Source of the DNA: Collinsella sp. AM17-1
Lineage (GTDB): Bacteria > Actinomycetota > Coriobacteriia > Coriobacteriales > Coriobacteriaceae
DNA: 64,000 bases
NCBI RefSeq assembly: GCF_003470665.1
Contig: NZ_QRJZ01000006.1
Coordinates: 52,871 to 116,870, forward strand
Reading direction: 5' to 3'
In this document: in pieces, positions 26,131 to 34,513 of the stretch
How the letters are laid out: each line of letters begins with the position of its first letter
Position numbering within the stretch: position 1 is the first letter of the stretch
Notes under the pieces: generated by a model
What the model was told of the DNA's origin: nothing
What the model saw: the letters and a program-made list of their open reading frames with translations, nothing else
Database searches by the model: none
Program-made: the position numbers and the translations under genes

Positions 26131-26553
26131 ATGCCCGATAAAAAGCTGACCGAGGAGTTGCTCAATGAGCTTCTCGATGCGCCGAACATCGATGGCTATA
26201 TCAGGGAGCACGACTTTGCCGCCCCGTCGCTTTCGGACTACCTGAAGCAGCTGCTGCAGGAAAAGGGCTTGGAGCGTTCGCGCGTGGTGCGTATGGCCGA
26301 CCTCAACGAGACCTTTGGCTATCAGATCTTTACTGGTTCGCGCAATCCGAGTCGCAATAAGGTGCTGCAGATTGCCTTTGCGATGGCGCTGACGCTCAAA
26401 GAGGCCAACCGTGCACTGACGGCTGCCGGGGTAAGCGTCCTTAACTGCAAGGATCGCCGTGATGCGATTATCATCTTTTGCATCGATCGCGGGTGCAGCC
26501 TCCAAAAGGTCAACGAGGAGCTGTATCGCTTTGGCGAGGAGACGGTGAGTTAG
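26131..26553 (+). CDS. Small HTH (XRE-like) regulator next to a Ser/Thr kinase
   Basis: 140 residues, GGAGGTGA before ATG 26131. Residues about 35-85 form a lambda-repressor-like helix-turn-helix (SLSDYLKQLLQEKGLERSRVVRMADLNETFGYQIFTGSRNPSRNKVLQIA is split here between its helices). The C-terminal part, KDRRDAIIIFCIDRGCSLQKVNEELYRFGE, is conserved-looking and may receive the partner's signal. The gene lies 98 bases before the kinase gene on the same strand. A kinase-controlled transcription factor is a reasonable inference. Confidence 0.75.
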   Translation: MPDKKLTEELLNELLDAPNIDGYIREHDFAAPSLSDYLKQLLQEKGLERSRVVRMADLNETFGYQIFTGSRNPSRNKVLQIAFAMALTLKEANRALTAAGVSVLNCKDRRDAIIIFCIDRGCSLQKVNEELYRFGEETVS

Positions 26554-26651
26554 CGGCTGATATCTGAGCCGGCGGAGCTGCCGAACAACGATGCAAACGA
26601 ACGGGGCGCGGATGCCATGGGGTGTCTGCGCCCTGCGCTATGATGGAGGCT

Positions 26652-28031
26652 ATGGATACTCAGACCACAACATATTCCGATGACGAGCTGACCGCAGCGC
26701 TTGCCGAACATCTGGCGTCGCTCGATCGCGACGACAGCTATCGCGTGGAGCGTGTACTTAAGCGCTCGTCCGTTGAAACAACCGAGCTCGTGTACTTTGA
26801 AGGAACCGGTGGTGGTTCGATCGGCCCCTTTGTCCGTAAACGCATCGATGCTTCGGCTCAAATCGGCGGGGCATACGAGCGTCTGTTTGCCGCCCAGCGG
26901 GCGGGCGGGCGTTTTGAGCACCTGCCCAGAATCGTCGATTGCCGTCGTGTGGGCGACGAGCTTAACGTGGTTATGGAATATATCGAAGGAGAGACGCTCG
27001 GGGTGCTGGTGGACCGTCTGGGAGCCACCCCCGATTATGCACGTGAATTGTATCCTGCCCTTTGCGACGCCGTGGGCGAGCTCCACGCCGGTTTTGCAAT
27101 GGCGGGGGAGACGTCGGCGCCGGTGATCCATCGCGACCTCAAGCCATCGAATATCATCGTGACAGGTGCGAGCCGTACGCTCGATGAGGGCCTGACGTTT
27201 TCATCGCTGGTGATTATCGACTTGGGGATCGCGCGCGTATGGCGCGATGGCGCCGATGCCGACACCGTCAAGTTTGGCACGCGACCCTATGCGCCGCCCG
27301 AGCAGTATGGGTTTGGGCAGACGAGTGTGCGCAGCGACGTCTACGCACTTGGCGCCCTGTTGTTCTTCTGCTTGACGGGAATCGACCCTAAACCAGGGCT
27401 CGACATGCGCGAGCAATGCGAGGCGCGTGGCATTCCCACTCCACTTGCCGATGTCATCTGCATGTCGATGGCGCTCGACCCGGCTAAGCGTTTTGCGAGT
27501 GCGGAAGCGTTGGGACGGGCTACGCGCGCGGCATACGATCTGAGTCGCCCCGTGCGGCCTCCTGCGCCTGCGCCTGTCCGTACTCCAGACTCGGAGACGG
27601 TGTTGACGCCCCAAGGGCTCCAGAACCCCGCAGGGCTTCCTAGGCCTGCCGCCTCTGTTGCATGCGGTCTGCTCTCTCGCGTTCCGGAGTCTCTGGGGCG
27701 CATTTGGAATACGCTTGTCTGCTTCTCGCTACTTGTGTTCTTTGCCGGAAGCCACTTTGCCGTCTTTCACCCCACGGGAGCAAACCAAAGCTACCCGACG
27801 TGGCTTCTCATAATCGAGTATTTTTTCTTTGTCGATGGCCTTATGGTGCTTATGCATTTTGCGCTGCTCGATAAGCGCCGTCTTCGTCGGCGATTCGTAC
27901 TGCTCGACAGCTATCGCGGCAAGAAACTCGCGAAACTCTGGCTCAAGGCATTGGGTGTGCTGCTCCTATGCATGATCGTCATAGTCGCGGTTGCCAATGC
28001 GACCGGCGTCGTCGATACCTCCGCTACCTAA
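26652..28031 (+). CDS. Membrane-anchored Ser/Thr protein kinase
   Basis: 459 residues. Hanks-type kinase domain at about 20-290: VIHRDLKPSNIIV (catalytic loop), IIDLGIARV (DLG in place of DFG), FGTRPYAPPEQYG and YALGALLFFCLTG. A Pro-rich linker follows, then at least three membrane helices (about 360-385, 395-415, 430-455). There are no PASTA repeats, so this is not the PknB class. The start is uncertain: ATG 26652 has GGAGG only two bases upstream, and ATG 26640 or 26643 are options. With the HTH gene before it, the pair looks like a simple sensor-regulator unit. Confidence 0.88.
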   Translation: MDTQTTTYSDDELTAALAEHLASLDRDDSYRVERVLKRSSVETTELVYFEGTGGGSIGPFVRKRIDASAQIGGAYERLFAAQRAGGRFEHLPRIVDCRRVGDELNVVMEYIEGETLGVLVDRLGATPDYARELYPALCDAVGELHAGFAMAGETSAPVIHRDLKPSNIIVTGASRTLDEGLTFSSLVIIDLGIARVWRDGADADTVKFGTRPYAPPEQYGFGQTSVRSDVYALGALLFFCLTGIDPKPGLDMREQCEARGIPTPLADVICMSMALDPAKRFASAEALGRATRAAYDLSRPVRPPAPAPVRTPDSETVLTPQGLQNPAGLPRPAASVACGLLSRVPESLGRIWNTLVCFSLLVFFAGSHFAVFHPTGANQSYPTWLLIIEYFFFVDGLMVLMHFALLDKRRLRRRFVLLDSYRGKKLAKLWLKALGVLLLCMIVIVAVANATGVVDTSAT

Positions 28032-28035
28032 AAGA

Positions 28036-28058
28036 AAAGGGCCCCATTGGGGCCCTTT
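28036..28058. terminator. Bidirectional terminator between kinase and lysozyme-like gene
   Basis: Perfect 10-bp stem AAAGGGCCCC / GGGGCCCTTT around ATT, with short T tracts on both strands. Confidence 0.8.
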
Positions 28059-28068
28059 GCAGTTGCGC

Positions 28069-29202
28069 TTAGATGCGGTTCATCTGAGCGGCGACTTTGT
28101 TATACCAGTCCTGCCACGTGGGCGGGCAGTACTTTTTGGCCGCTGCCGGAGTAAGGGTGGAGCCGTAGTTGGCACCCAGATAGGCAACGTGAGCGGAGAT
28201 GCCCTCGCTCCAGCTGCCAAAGCTGCGCCAACCGCCGCCACGGGCGCTCCAGCCCCAGGCGTTGTAAGAATTGGCGCAATAAGCACCCTTGGTGCTCTCG
28301 ATACAGGCGATGGCGGGGGACCAACGGGGGTCGACACCGGTATTCCAGGCGGCGACGGCAAAGTTATAGCCCTGGCCTGCCATGGGGGAGCCGGCGAGAT
28401 AATTGTCGATGCGGCTCGTCCACTCATTAATGAACGAATCGTAATCGGAACTACCGGTATTGGAGTTGTTCACCGTGGTGTCTATGGTGGTGTTGGTGTT
28501 GGTGGCCTGGCTGCTGGAATTGCCGCCGCTTACGCCCTCGCCCGAGAGCTTCTCGGCGGCAGCGGCCTTATCGGCCTCAAGCTTGGCAAGCTCGGCGGCA
28601 TTTTCCTGCTCGGCTTTTGCCTGTGCCTCGCTGCGGAGCTGCTGGGCCTGCGCCAGCGCATCCTCGGCGTTTTTCTGCTCTGCCTCAAGCTGTGACTTGG
28701 CCTGCTGGAGCTCGGCCTTGTTCTGCTCGAGTTCGGTTTGCATATTATTGAGCTCTTCGATCTCGTTGACGCTCGAGCTCGTGATCTGGTTGGTGTATTT
28801 GCAGGTCGTGATGAACTCACCCAGGCTCTGCGCATTGACCAGGAAGCTCACGATGGGATTGGTGCCCTTCTGATACTTGTACAGATCGCGCATGGCGGAG
28901 CTTGCCTTGGCCTGCTGCTCGGGAAGCTTAGCCTCGATTTCCTCGATGCTTGCCTCGTTGGAGTCAATCTGCTTTTGCAGGTCATCGAGTTTGGTGCGGG
29001 CGTCGTTGTAGGCGCTCGTGGCGGCTTCGATCTTCTGCTGGGCTGCGGAAAGCTGGTCCTGCGTTGCCTGCGAGGCGGCATACGCCGCAACGGGGGAGAG
29101 CATCGGCGTGGCCGTCAGCGCAACGGCGAGCGCGGCGCTCGTGATGATACGAGCCGGCTTCGACGCAATGAGCGCTGCGGTGCGATGATTCGAATGCTGC
29201 AT
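28069..29202 (-). CDS. Secreted coiled-coil protein with C-terminal lysozyme-like domain
   Basis: 377 residues from ATG 29202 (GAGGGACTGG upstream; TTG 29217 is a poorer start). A signal peptide ends near ...SPVAAYAAS. Residues about 45-230 are a long coiled coil with a PcsB/NlpC-associated pattern (KLDDLQKQIDSNEASIEEIEAKL and a short globular break with LVNAQSLGEF, given here in parts). A Ser/Asn/Thr linker follows, then a C-terminal domain with ACIESTKGAYC and AWGWSARGGGWRSFGSW that resembles lysozyme/transglycosylase folds, Glu in IES being the probable catalytic residue. It should act on peptidoglycan outside the membrane. A cluster of TCAACTT palindromes lies upstream. Confidence 0.8.
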   Translation of the reverse strand: MQHSNHRTAALIASKPARIITSAALAVALTATPMLSPVAAYAASQATQDQLSAAQQKIEAATSAYNDARTKLDDLQKQIDSNEASIEEIEAKLPEQQAKASSAMRDLYKYQKGTNPIVSFLVNAQSLGEFITTCKYTNQITSSSVNEIEELNNMQTELEQNKAELQQAKSQLEAEQKNAEDALAQAQQLRSEAQAKAEQENAAELAKLEADKAAAAEKLSGEGVSGGNSSSQATNTNTTIDTTVNNSNTGSSDYDSFINEWTSRIDNYLAGSPMAGQGYNFAVAAWNTGVDPRWSPAIACIESTKGAYCANSYNAWGWSARGGGWRSFGSWSEGISAHVAYLGANYGSTLTPAAAKKYCPPTWQDWYNKVAAQMNRI

Positions 29203-29265
29203 CCAGTCCCTCTGCAATCAATCGTAGGTTATGGTTCGAACGGTATTCTACTACTGCTTTCGACC

Positions 29266-29303
29266 TCAACTTGAACCTTAAAGGTTCCAAAGGGTCAAGT
29301 TGA
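29266..29303. promoter_or_regulatory. Nested palindromes upstream of the lysozyme-like gene
   Basis: TCAACTTGA (29266-29274) and TCAAGTTGA (29295-29303) are perfect inverted copies; between them lies the palindrome GAACCTT-A-AAGGTTC (29273-29287). Further TTGAACTTGA and TTCAACTTT words follow to about 29370. They resemble clustered operator sites for a dimeric regulator. The rest of 29304-29596 shows no gene. Confidence 0.45.
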
Positions 29304-29596
29304 ACTTGAGGCTTTGGCTTTGACCAGCAGTTATGATGAATTGTTGAGAAACCATAGAGTTCAACTTTAACGTTACGGGGGCCTGTTTGCGGACGGGCTT
29401 TCGGTCGTGAAAGCTATCTCAACAGGGGGCTTGCGGCTACAAGGCCCCATCGCGGTGAGTGCGGCTTTATGCTGGACGATCACGTCGATTGCCATAGATA
29501 CGGTGGAGCTTTGGGCGCCGGCGGCTTGGCACGCTAGAATAAATCAGTTGCGCAAAGACCGCCCGTTGTGTGGGCAGTTCATGATAGGAAGTTTCC

Positions 29597-30853
29597 ATGG
29601 CATTGCAGTTTACAGAGCGCGAGTTCATTCCCGTGCTGCTCGGAGGCGACATCAACGCCTATTCGGTGGCGCGCGCCTTCTACGAAGAGTACCAGGTCAA
29701 GAGTCTGGTCTTTGGCAAGTACCAGACGGGTCCCGCTTACCGCAGCCAGATTATCGACTACACGCCCAACGTGGATATCGACACTATGCCCGTGATGCTC
29801 AAAACCGTCAACGGCATTGCCCAAGCGCATGCCGACAAGACGATTGTCCTTGTGGGCTGTGGCGATAACTATGTTGCCCTTGTGGCTCAGGCCAAGGATG
29901 CCCATGAGCTGGCGGATAACATCGTCGCGCCTTACGTTCCCTACAGCATGCTTGAGCAGTGTCAGAAGAAGGAGATCTTCTACGAGCTGTGCGAGAAGCA
30001 CGGCGTGCCCTATCCGCATACCTTTACCTTCACCATGGCGATGCTGAATGCCCAAGGCGAGGCACCTGCCGAAGTGCTCGACCAGATCGATTTTCCTTAC
30101 CCGATGATCCTGAAGCCTTCCGACGGCATCATGTGGTGGCAGCACGAGTTCGAGGGCCAGAAAAAGGCCTATGAGATTGCCGACCGTGCCGAGCTGGAAC
30201 AGGTCATTCGCGACTCGTATGCCAGCGGCTACACCGACGACCTGATCTTGCAGGATCGCGTGCCCGGCAACGACGAGTATATGCGCGTGCTCACCAGCTA
30301 TTCCGACCGCAACGGCAAGGTCCGCATGATGTGCCTGGGCCACGTGCTGCTCGAGGAGCATCAGCCTCACGGTGTCGGCAACCACGCCTGTATCATCACC
30401 GAGCCCAATGACGAGCTCATGGGCGGCGTGCGCAAGTTGCTCGAGGACCTTCACTTTGTGGGTTATTCCAACTTTGACGTTAAGTACGACGAGCGCGACG
30501 GCTCGTTTAAGTTCTTCGATTTCAACACGCGCCAAGGTCGCAGCAACTACTACGTCACTAACAGCGGCTTTAACGTTGCCAAGTATGTGGTGGACGAGTA
30601 TGTGTTCAACCGCCCGTTTGAGCCGGAGTTTGTGACGGCGCAGGACGAGGCGCTGTGGATGGTCGTTCCCATGGGCGTCGTCGACAAGTACGTCAAGGAT
30701 CCCGAGCTGCGCGCTAAGGTGCATCGCCTGGACAAGGAAGGCAAGGGCGCCGACCCTTCGTTTATGAAGGGCGACTTTGTCTTTAACCGCTGGCTGCGCA
30801 TGTGGCACACCAAGCTGCGCCACTTTAAGCTGTTCAAGACGTATTACAAGTAG
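29597..30853 (+). CDS. ATP-grasp carboxylate-amine ligase (possible D-aspartate ligase)
   Basis: 418 residues. An N-terminal Rossmann-like domain (IPVLLGGDINAYSVARAFYEEY) precedes an ATP-grasp core with YPMILKPSDGIMWW (ATP-binding Lys), DLILQDRVPGNDEYMRVLTSY and FKFFDFNTRQGRSNYY (metal ligands Asp and Asn). Such enzymes join a carboxylate to an amine via an acyl phosphate. The aspartate racemase gene 85 bases downstream suggests a ligase using D-aspartate, as in enterococcal cell-wall cross-bridge synthesis. The specificity is inferred from context only. No membrane segment is seen. Confidence 0.8.
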   Translation: MALQFTEREFIPVLLGGDINAYSVARAFYEEYQVKSLVFGKYQTGPAYRSQIIDYTPNVDIDTMPVMLKTVNGIAQAHADKTIVLVGCGDNYVALVAQAKDAHELADNIVAPYVPYSMLEQCQKKEIFYELCEKHGVPYPHTFTFTMAMLNAQGEAPAEVLDQIDFPYPMILKPSDGIMWWQHEFEGQKKAYEIADRAELEQVIRDSYASGYTDDLILQDRVPGNDEYMRVLTSYSDRNGKVRMMCLGHVLLEEHQPHGVGNHACIITEPNDELMGGVRKLLEDLHFVGYSNFDVKYDERDGSFKFFDFNTRQGRSNYYVTNSGFNVAKYVVDEYVFNRPFEPEFVTAQDEALWMVVPMGVVDKYVKDPELRAKVHRLDKEGKGADPSFMKGDFVFNRWLRMWHTKLRHFKLFKTYYK

Positions 30854-30937
30854 ATGAGTGCGGCGCCCGTCCGGTTTACATCGGGCGGGCGCGGGTATGA
30901 TACGCGCAATTGCGCAAGCGTCACCAAGGAGGCGGCG

Positions 30938-31684
30938 ATGGAAAAGCTGGGAGTTATCGGCGGCATGGGCGCCGAGGCCACGTCATATTACTACGACCAG
31001 GTGGTGCGTCATACGGCTGCTGCCTGCGATCAGGAACATATCGACATGGTGGTGCTCTCCAAGTCGACCATGCCCGACCGCACGCTGGCCATTAAGACCG
31101 GCGAGCATGCCAAGCTGCTGGCGACCATGAAAGAGTGTGCCCAGGCACTCGAGTCGCTGGGCTGTGCGCACATTGCCATTCCCTGCAACACGTCACACTA
31201 CTTCTACGACCAGATCCAGTCGTTTACGAAGGTGCCGATTATCCACATGCCGCGTGAGTCGGTGCGCTATGCCCTTGCGGGTGCGGTGATGGGGGAGTGC
31301 GAGTTCGACCCCAACCTGAGTATGCCGGCCGAGCCGGTGCACAAGATTGGCATTATGGGCACCGACGGAACCGTGGGCGCGGGCGTCTACGGCCGCGAAT
31401 GCGAGGCTGCGGGTGTTGAGGTCGTCTATCCCAGCGAGAAACGTCAGAACGATGTGATGTCGCTTATCTACGATGATGTGAAGGCCGGACGTGAGCCCGA
31501 TATGGATAAGTTCGACCGCGTGATGTGGGAGTTCGCCCGTAGCGGCTGCGACCGTGTCATTCTGGCCTGCACCGAGCTATCGGTGCTGCAGAAGTATCGA
31601 GAGATGCCCGAGATCACCCTCGATGCCATGGATGTCCTGGTGCGCGAATCCATCATCCGCAGCGGCGCTCCCTACCGCCTCTAG
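30938..31684 (+). CDS. Aspartate/glutamate racemase family protein
   Basis: 248 residues from ATG 30938 (AAGGAGG five bases upstream). MEKLGVIGGMGAEAT is the usual opening of aspartate racemases. The two catalytic Cys are in IPCNTSH and LACTELS. Cofactor-independent racemases of this group interconvert L- and D-aspartate (or glutamate). A separate MurI-type glutamate racemase would be expected elsewhere. Co-directional with the ATP-grasp ligase and followed by a strong terminator, so the two are likely one operon. Confidence 0.88.
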   Translation: MEKLGVIGGMGAEATSYYYDQVVRHTAAACDQEHIDMVVLSKSTMPDRTLAIKTGEHAKLLATMKECAQALESLGCAHIAIPCNTSHYFYDQIQSFTKVPIIHMPRESVRYALAGAVMGECEFDPNLSMPAEPVHKIGIMGTDGTVGAGVYGRECEAAGVEVVYPSEKRQNDVMSLIYDDVKAGREPDMDKFDRVMWEFARSGCDRVILACTELSVLQKYREMPEITLDAMDVLVRESIIRSGAPYRL

Positions 31685-31692
31685 CTTCCGAC

Positions 31693-31724
31693 CTGCCAAA
31701 AAAGGGACAGGTTAATTTTGGTAG
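31693..31724. repeat. REP-like hairpin with GGGACAGGTT loop, copy 3
   Basis: Arms CTGCCAAAA (31693-31701) and TTTTGGTAG (31716-31724), one G-T pair, around the loop AAGGGACAGGTTAA. The stem differs completely from copies 1 and 2 while the loop core is the same. Confidence 0.7.
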
Positions 31725-31745
31725 ATTTTATCTGGTGAAACAGTA

Positions 31746-31782
31746 AAGGCCTCGGCTCGTTTGGTGCGAGCCGAGGCCTTTT
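31746..31782. terminator. Bidirectional terminator between racemase and ecfT
   Basis: Perfect 14-bp stem AAGGCCTCGGCTCG / CGAGCCGAGGCCTT with T tracts on both sides. Confidence 0.9.
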
Positions 31783-31810
31783 GCGTTGGGTGGTTGCTGT
31801 CGGTGGTGAA

Positions 31811-32557
31811 CTAGAACAGGAAGCCGATGGCGATGAGGGCGATGCTGACGATGAGCACGGCGATGTCCAGGCCCTTGATGGGGTAGCGCTTGTACGAGCT
31901 GGCGTGTGTACGCAGATAGAAGCCGCGCTGTTCTGCCGCCAAGGCTGTGGCATCGGTCTTGCCCACGCTCGAGATGAGCAGTGGCACGCACAGTGGCAGC
32001 ATGAGCTTAAGCTTCTTGATGGGGTTCTTGGTGTCGTACTCGACGCCGCGTGCGGTCTGCGCTTCCATGATGGCGTTCATCTCCTGACCAAACACCGGCA
32101 CAAAGCGTAGCGCCGTGGTAAAGGTGAAGGCATAGCGATACGGCACGTGCAGCACCTCGACGCAGGCGTTGGCGAGGTCGTTGAGCTTGGTCACCATAAG
32201 CATGAGGATGAGTGGCAGCGCCACGCCCAACAGGCGTAGGCAGGCCTTCGATCCGGTAATGAGGCCCGTGTCGGTGATAAAGCCCCACACTATGTTGCCG
32301 TCGCGCATAAAGGCCAGCTGAAGCACCAGCATGATAAGTGCGAGCGGAATCAGCAGCTTGAGTAGCGAGAGCAGACGGTCGACGACACCGGCATAGGCGC
32401 CCAGTGCGAGGGTGAGTGCCAAAAAGCCCAACAGCGCCACGTAGGTGTCGGACAGGAAGATGCCGATGATGATGGCGGCGGCAAGGCCCAGTTTGACGAC
32501 CGGGTTCAAGCGGTGCAGCAGTGTGTCGCCCGGCATATAGTCGATGACGTTAACCAC
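31811..32557 (-). CDS. ecfT: ECF transporter transmembrane subunit EcfT
   Basis: 248 residues. Several membrane helices (about 20-55, 60-85, 105-125, 225-247) and the coupling-helix motif EAQTARGVEYD, the A-R-G signature that docks into the ATPase groove, plus ALAAEQRGFYLR, the second Arg-Gly motif. EcfT links the substrate-binding S component to the ATPases. Its start overlaps the ATPase stop by 8 bases. Confidence 0.93.
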   Translation of the reverse strand: MVNVIDYMPGDTLLHRLNPVVKLGLAAAIIIGIFLSDTYVALLGFLALTLALGAYAGVVDRLLSLLKLLIPLALIMLVLQLAFMRDGNIVWGFITDTGLITGSKACLRLLGVALPLILMLMVTKLNDLANACVEVLHVPYRYAFTFTTALRFVPVFGQEMNAIMEAQTARGVEYDTKNPIKKLKLMLPLCVPLLISSVGKTDATALAAEQRGFYLRTHASSYKRYPIKGLDIAVLIVSIALIAIGFLF

Positions 32558-34301
32558 GGTGGACCATCTCCTCGGTAATGCGAACGATATCGGTGACCTC
32601 GCTCACCTGTGCAAAGACGGGAGAGACGGAGGATGCCAGACGATGAGAAAGCTCTATGACCTGAGGTGGCTCAACGTAGGCTTGCTGCATGAGCTCGATG
32701 TTCGAGAATAGCTCGTGCGTGCGGCCGCGGTCGAGGATACGACCGTCGGCCATTACTACGATACGCTCGGCAAAGTCGGAAACGACTTCCATGTCGTGAC
32801 AGACCATAATCACGGCGCAGCCGCGCTCGGCCATGGTGCGCACCGTTTCCATGACGGTCATGCACTCGCGGTAATCAAGGCCGCTCGTGGGCTCGTCGAG
32901 CACGACGATCTTGGGCTCAACAACTACGACGGAGGCAAGCGCCACCATTTGTCGCTGACCGCGCGAGAGCGAGAAGGGCGCCTCGTCGGCCGGCAAGCCA
33001 AAGCGGTCGATGACGAGCTGGGCGCGACGCAGCGCCTCGGCACGGTCGATGCCGGTAAGCTCCAAGCCAAAGGCGACCTCGTCGAGCACGGTGTCCTTGC
33101 AGATCTGGCGGTCGGGGTTTTGGAAGAGGGTTGCGACTTCGCGGGCGATACGGCTCGTGGGAACGGCTGCGGTATCCAGTCCCGTGACGCGCACGCTGCC
33201 CGAGGCGGGCTTAAGCAGGCCTGTGAGCAGCTTGGTGAGCGTGGTCTTGCCGGCACCGTTTTGGCCGACGATACCCACGAGCTCGCCGGGATAGAGGGTC
33301 AGGTTGAGGTCGTGGACGGCGGCGCCGCCATAGGGATAGGCAAACTCAACATGATCGAAGGTGAGCACGGGCTCGGCGTCCTTGGCATGAGGGCGCAACG
33401 ACGGTGCATGCGGGGAACCAGCGGGCGCCTGGGCTTCGATGGCCGAGTGTGCGGGGTCGACGATGCCCGAAATCAGGCGCTCGGCCTCATCGACATCCAA
33501 GCAGGGGGTACCGCTTACCAGGCCATCGGCCTCGAGGCTATTGAAGATACGCGTGACGCGAGGGCAGTCGACGCCGATGGCACGGAGCTCGTCGGTATGC
33601 GCGAAGACCTCGTGTGGCTCGCCCTGCAGCGCGATTTCGCCATGGTTGAGCACGAGCACGCGGTTGCAGTACTCCGAGAGCAGGGCGACCTTTTGCTCAA
33701 CGACGACGATGGTGATTCCAAGTGCGCGGTTTGCCTCACGTAGCGTCTCGAAGACCAACGTGGAGCTGGCGGGGTCGAGTGCCGCGGTGGGCTCGTCGAG
33801 AACCAAGACGCGCGGACGCATGGCGAGGATGGCGGCGATGGCTACCTTTTGCTTCTGTCCGCCCGAGAGGGTGGCGATCTCGCGGTCGCGCAGGTCGCTG
33901 ATGCCGACGGTCTCGAGCGTTTCGCTCACGCGCTGCTCGATCTGGTCGTGGGGAACGCCAAAGTTCTCGAGTCCAAAGAGCATCTCGTCCTCGACGACCG
34001 AAGCGACCATCTGCGTGTCGATATCCTGCAGCACACTGCCGACGATTTGCGACACGTCGGTCAGCGAGACCTCGCAGGTGTCGTGGCCGTCAACCATGAC
34101 GGACCCAAAGAACGTGCCGGTGTAGTGGTGGGGCACGGCACCCGACAGGCAGGCGGCAAGCGTGGACTTGCCGGCGCCCGAGGGCCCGATGATGCCGATG
34201 AAATCTCCCTTGTTCACGCTGAGCGAGATGTGGCTAAGCGCCTGCTCGGTCTGCGTGCCATAGGAGAACGAGACATCGTCGACGTTGATGATCGTTTCCA
34301 T
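32550..34301 (-). CDS. ecfA: ECF transporter ATPase, two ABC domains fused
   Basis: 583 residues with two complete nucleotide-binding domains in one chain. Domain 1: GPSGAGKST near residue 40, LSGGQKQKVAIA, VLVLDEPTAALDP. Domain 2: GQNGAGKTT, LSRGQRQMVALASV, IVVLDEPTSGLD. The linker (about residues 265-300) is low complexity. Most ECF systems have separate EcfA and EcfA'; fusion fixes a 1:1 pair. Domain 2 has LSRGQ instead of LSGGQ, still compatible with function. It lies between the S component and ecfT. Confidence 0.93.
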   Translation of the reverse strand: METIINVDDVSFSYGTQTEQALSHISLSVNKGDFIGIIGPSGAGKSTLAACLSGAVPHHYTGTFFGSVMVDGHDTCEVSLTDVSQIVGSVLQDIDTQMVASVVEDEMLFGLENFGVPHDQIEQRVSETLETVGISDLRDREIATLSGGQKQKVAIAAILAMRPRVLVLDEPTAALDPASSTLVFETLREANRALGITIVVVEQKVALLSEYCNRVLVLNHGEIALQGEPHEVFAHTDELRAIGVDCPRVTRIFNSLEADGLVSGTPCLDVDEAERLISGIVDPAHSAIEAQAPAGSPHAPSLRPHAKDAEPVLTFDHVEFAYPYGGAAVHDLNLTLYPGELVGIVGQNGAGKTTLTKLLTGLLKPASGSVRVTGLDTAAVPTSRIAREVATLFQNPDRQICKDTVLDEVAFGLELTGIDRAEALRRAQLVIDRFGLPADEAPFSLSRGQRQMVALASVVVVEPKIVVLDEPTSGLDYRECMTVMETVRTMAERGCAVIMVCHDMEVVSDFAERIVVMADGRILDRGRTHELFSNIELMQQAYVEPPQVIELSHRLASSVSPVFAQVSEVTDIVRITEEMVHRG

Positions 34302-34319
34302 GGATACCTTTCATAGTCA

Positions 34320-34363
34320 TTGGGGACAGTCTTAAATGACCAGTTGTTTAAGAACGTCCCCAA
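34320..34363. repeat. Inverted repeat TTGGGGAC...GTCCCCAA before ecfA
   Basis: Arms TTGGGGAC (34320-34327) + TCTTAAA (34330-34336) pair with TTTAAGA (34347-34353) + GTCCCCAA (34356-34363), a 15-bp stem with a 2x2 internal loop. TTTGGGACAG recurs at 34374. It belongs with the GGGACAG-type repeats. Confidence 0.75.
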
Positions 34364-34406
34364 AAGCTAGTCGTTTGGGACAGTCTTTGTTGGTGGAGTG
34401 CGGAGA

Positions 34407-34507
34407 CGGCTTTGCGAGGGGCCCCAGGTTGGCGCGAAAGAGGGGCGAAGCGTACTTGGGTACGCGAGTGACGAATGAACGCCAAGATGGGGTGGCTCGT
34501 AAAGCCG
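34407..34507. repeat. Structured 101-base element between the S-component gene and ecfA
   Basis: Imperfect 28-base arms (34407-34434 and 34480-34507) share CGGCTTT, CGAG, CCCCA and TTGGCG blocks. The apex holds GCGTAC-TTGG-GTACGC (34450-34465). On either strand it folds into one long hairpin. It is inside the ECF operon, so the transcript would carry it. Confidence 0.65.
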
Positions 34508-34513
34508 AGCGGG

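Noticed and set aside
32715..33743. Long plus-strand ORF of 342 codons opposite ecfA
   Set aside because: It is antisense to a protein with two complete ABC domains, has Gly/Asp/His/Val-rich composition typical of antisense shadows in G+C-rich DNA, and has no ribosome-binding site.
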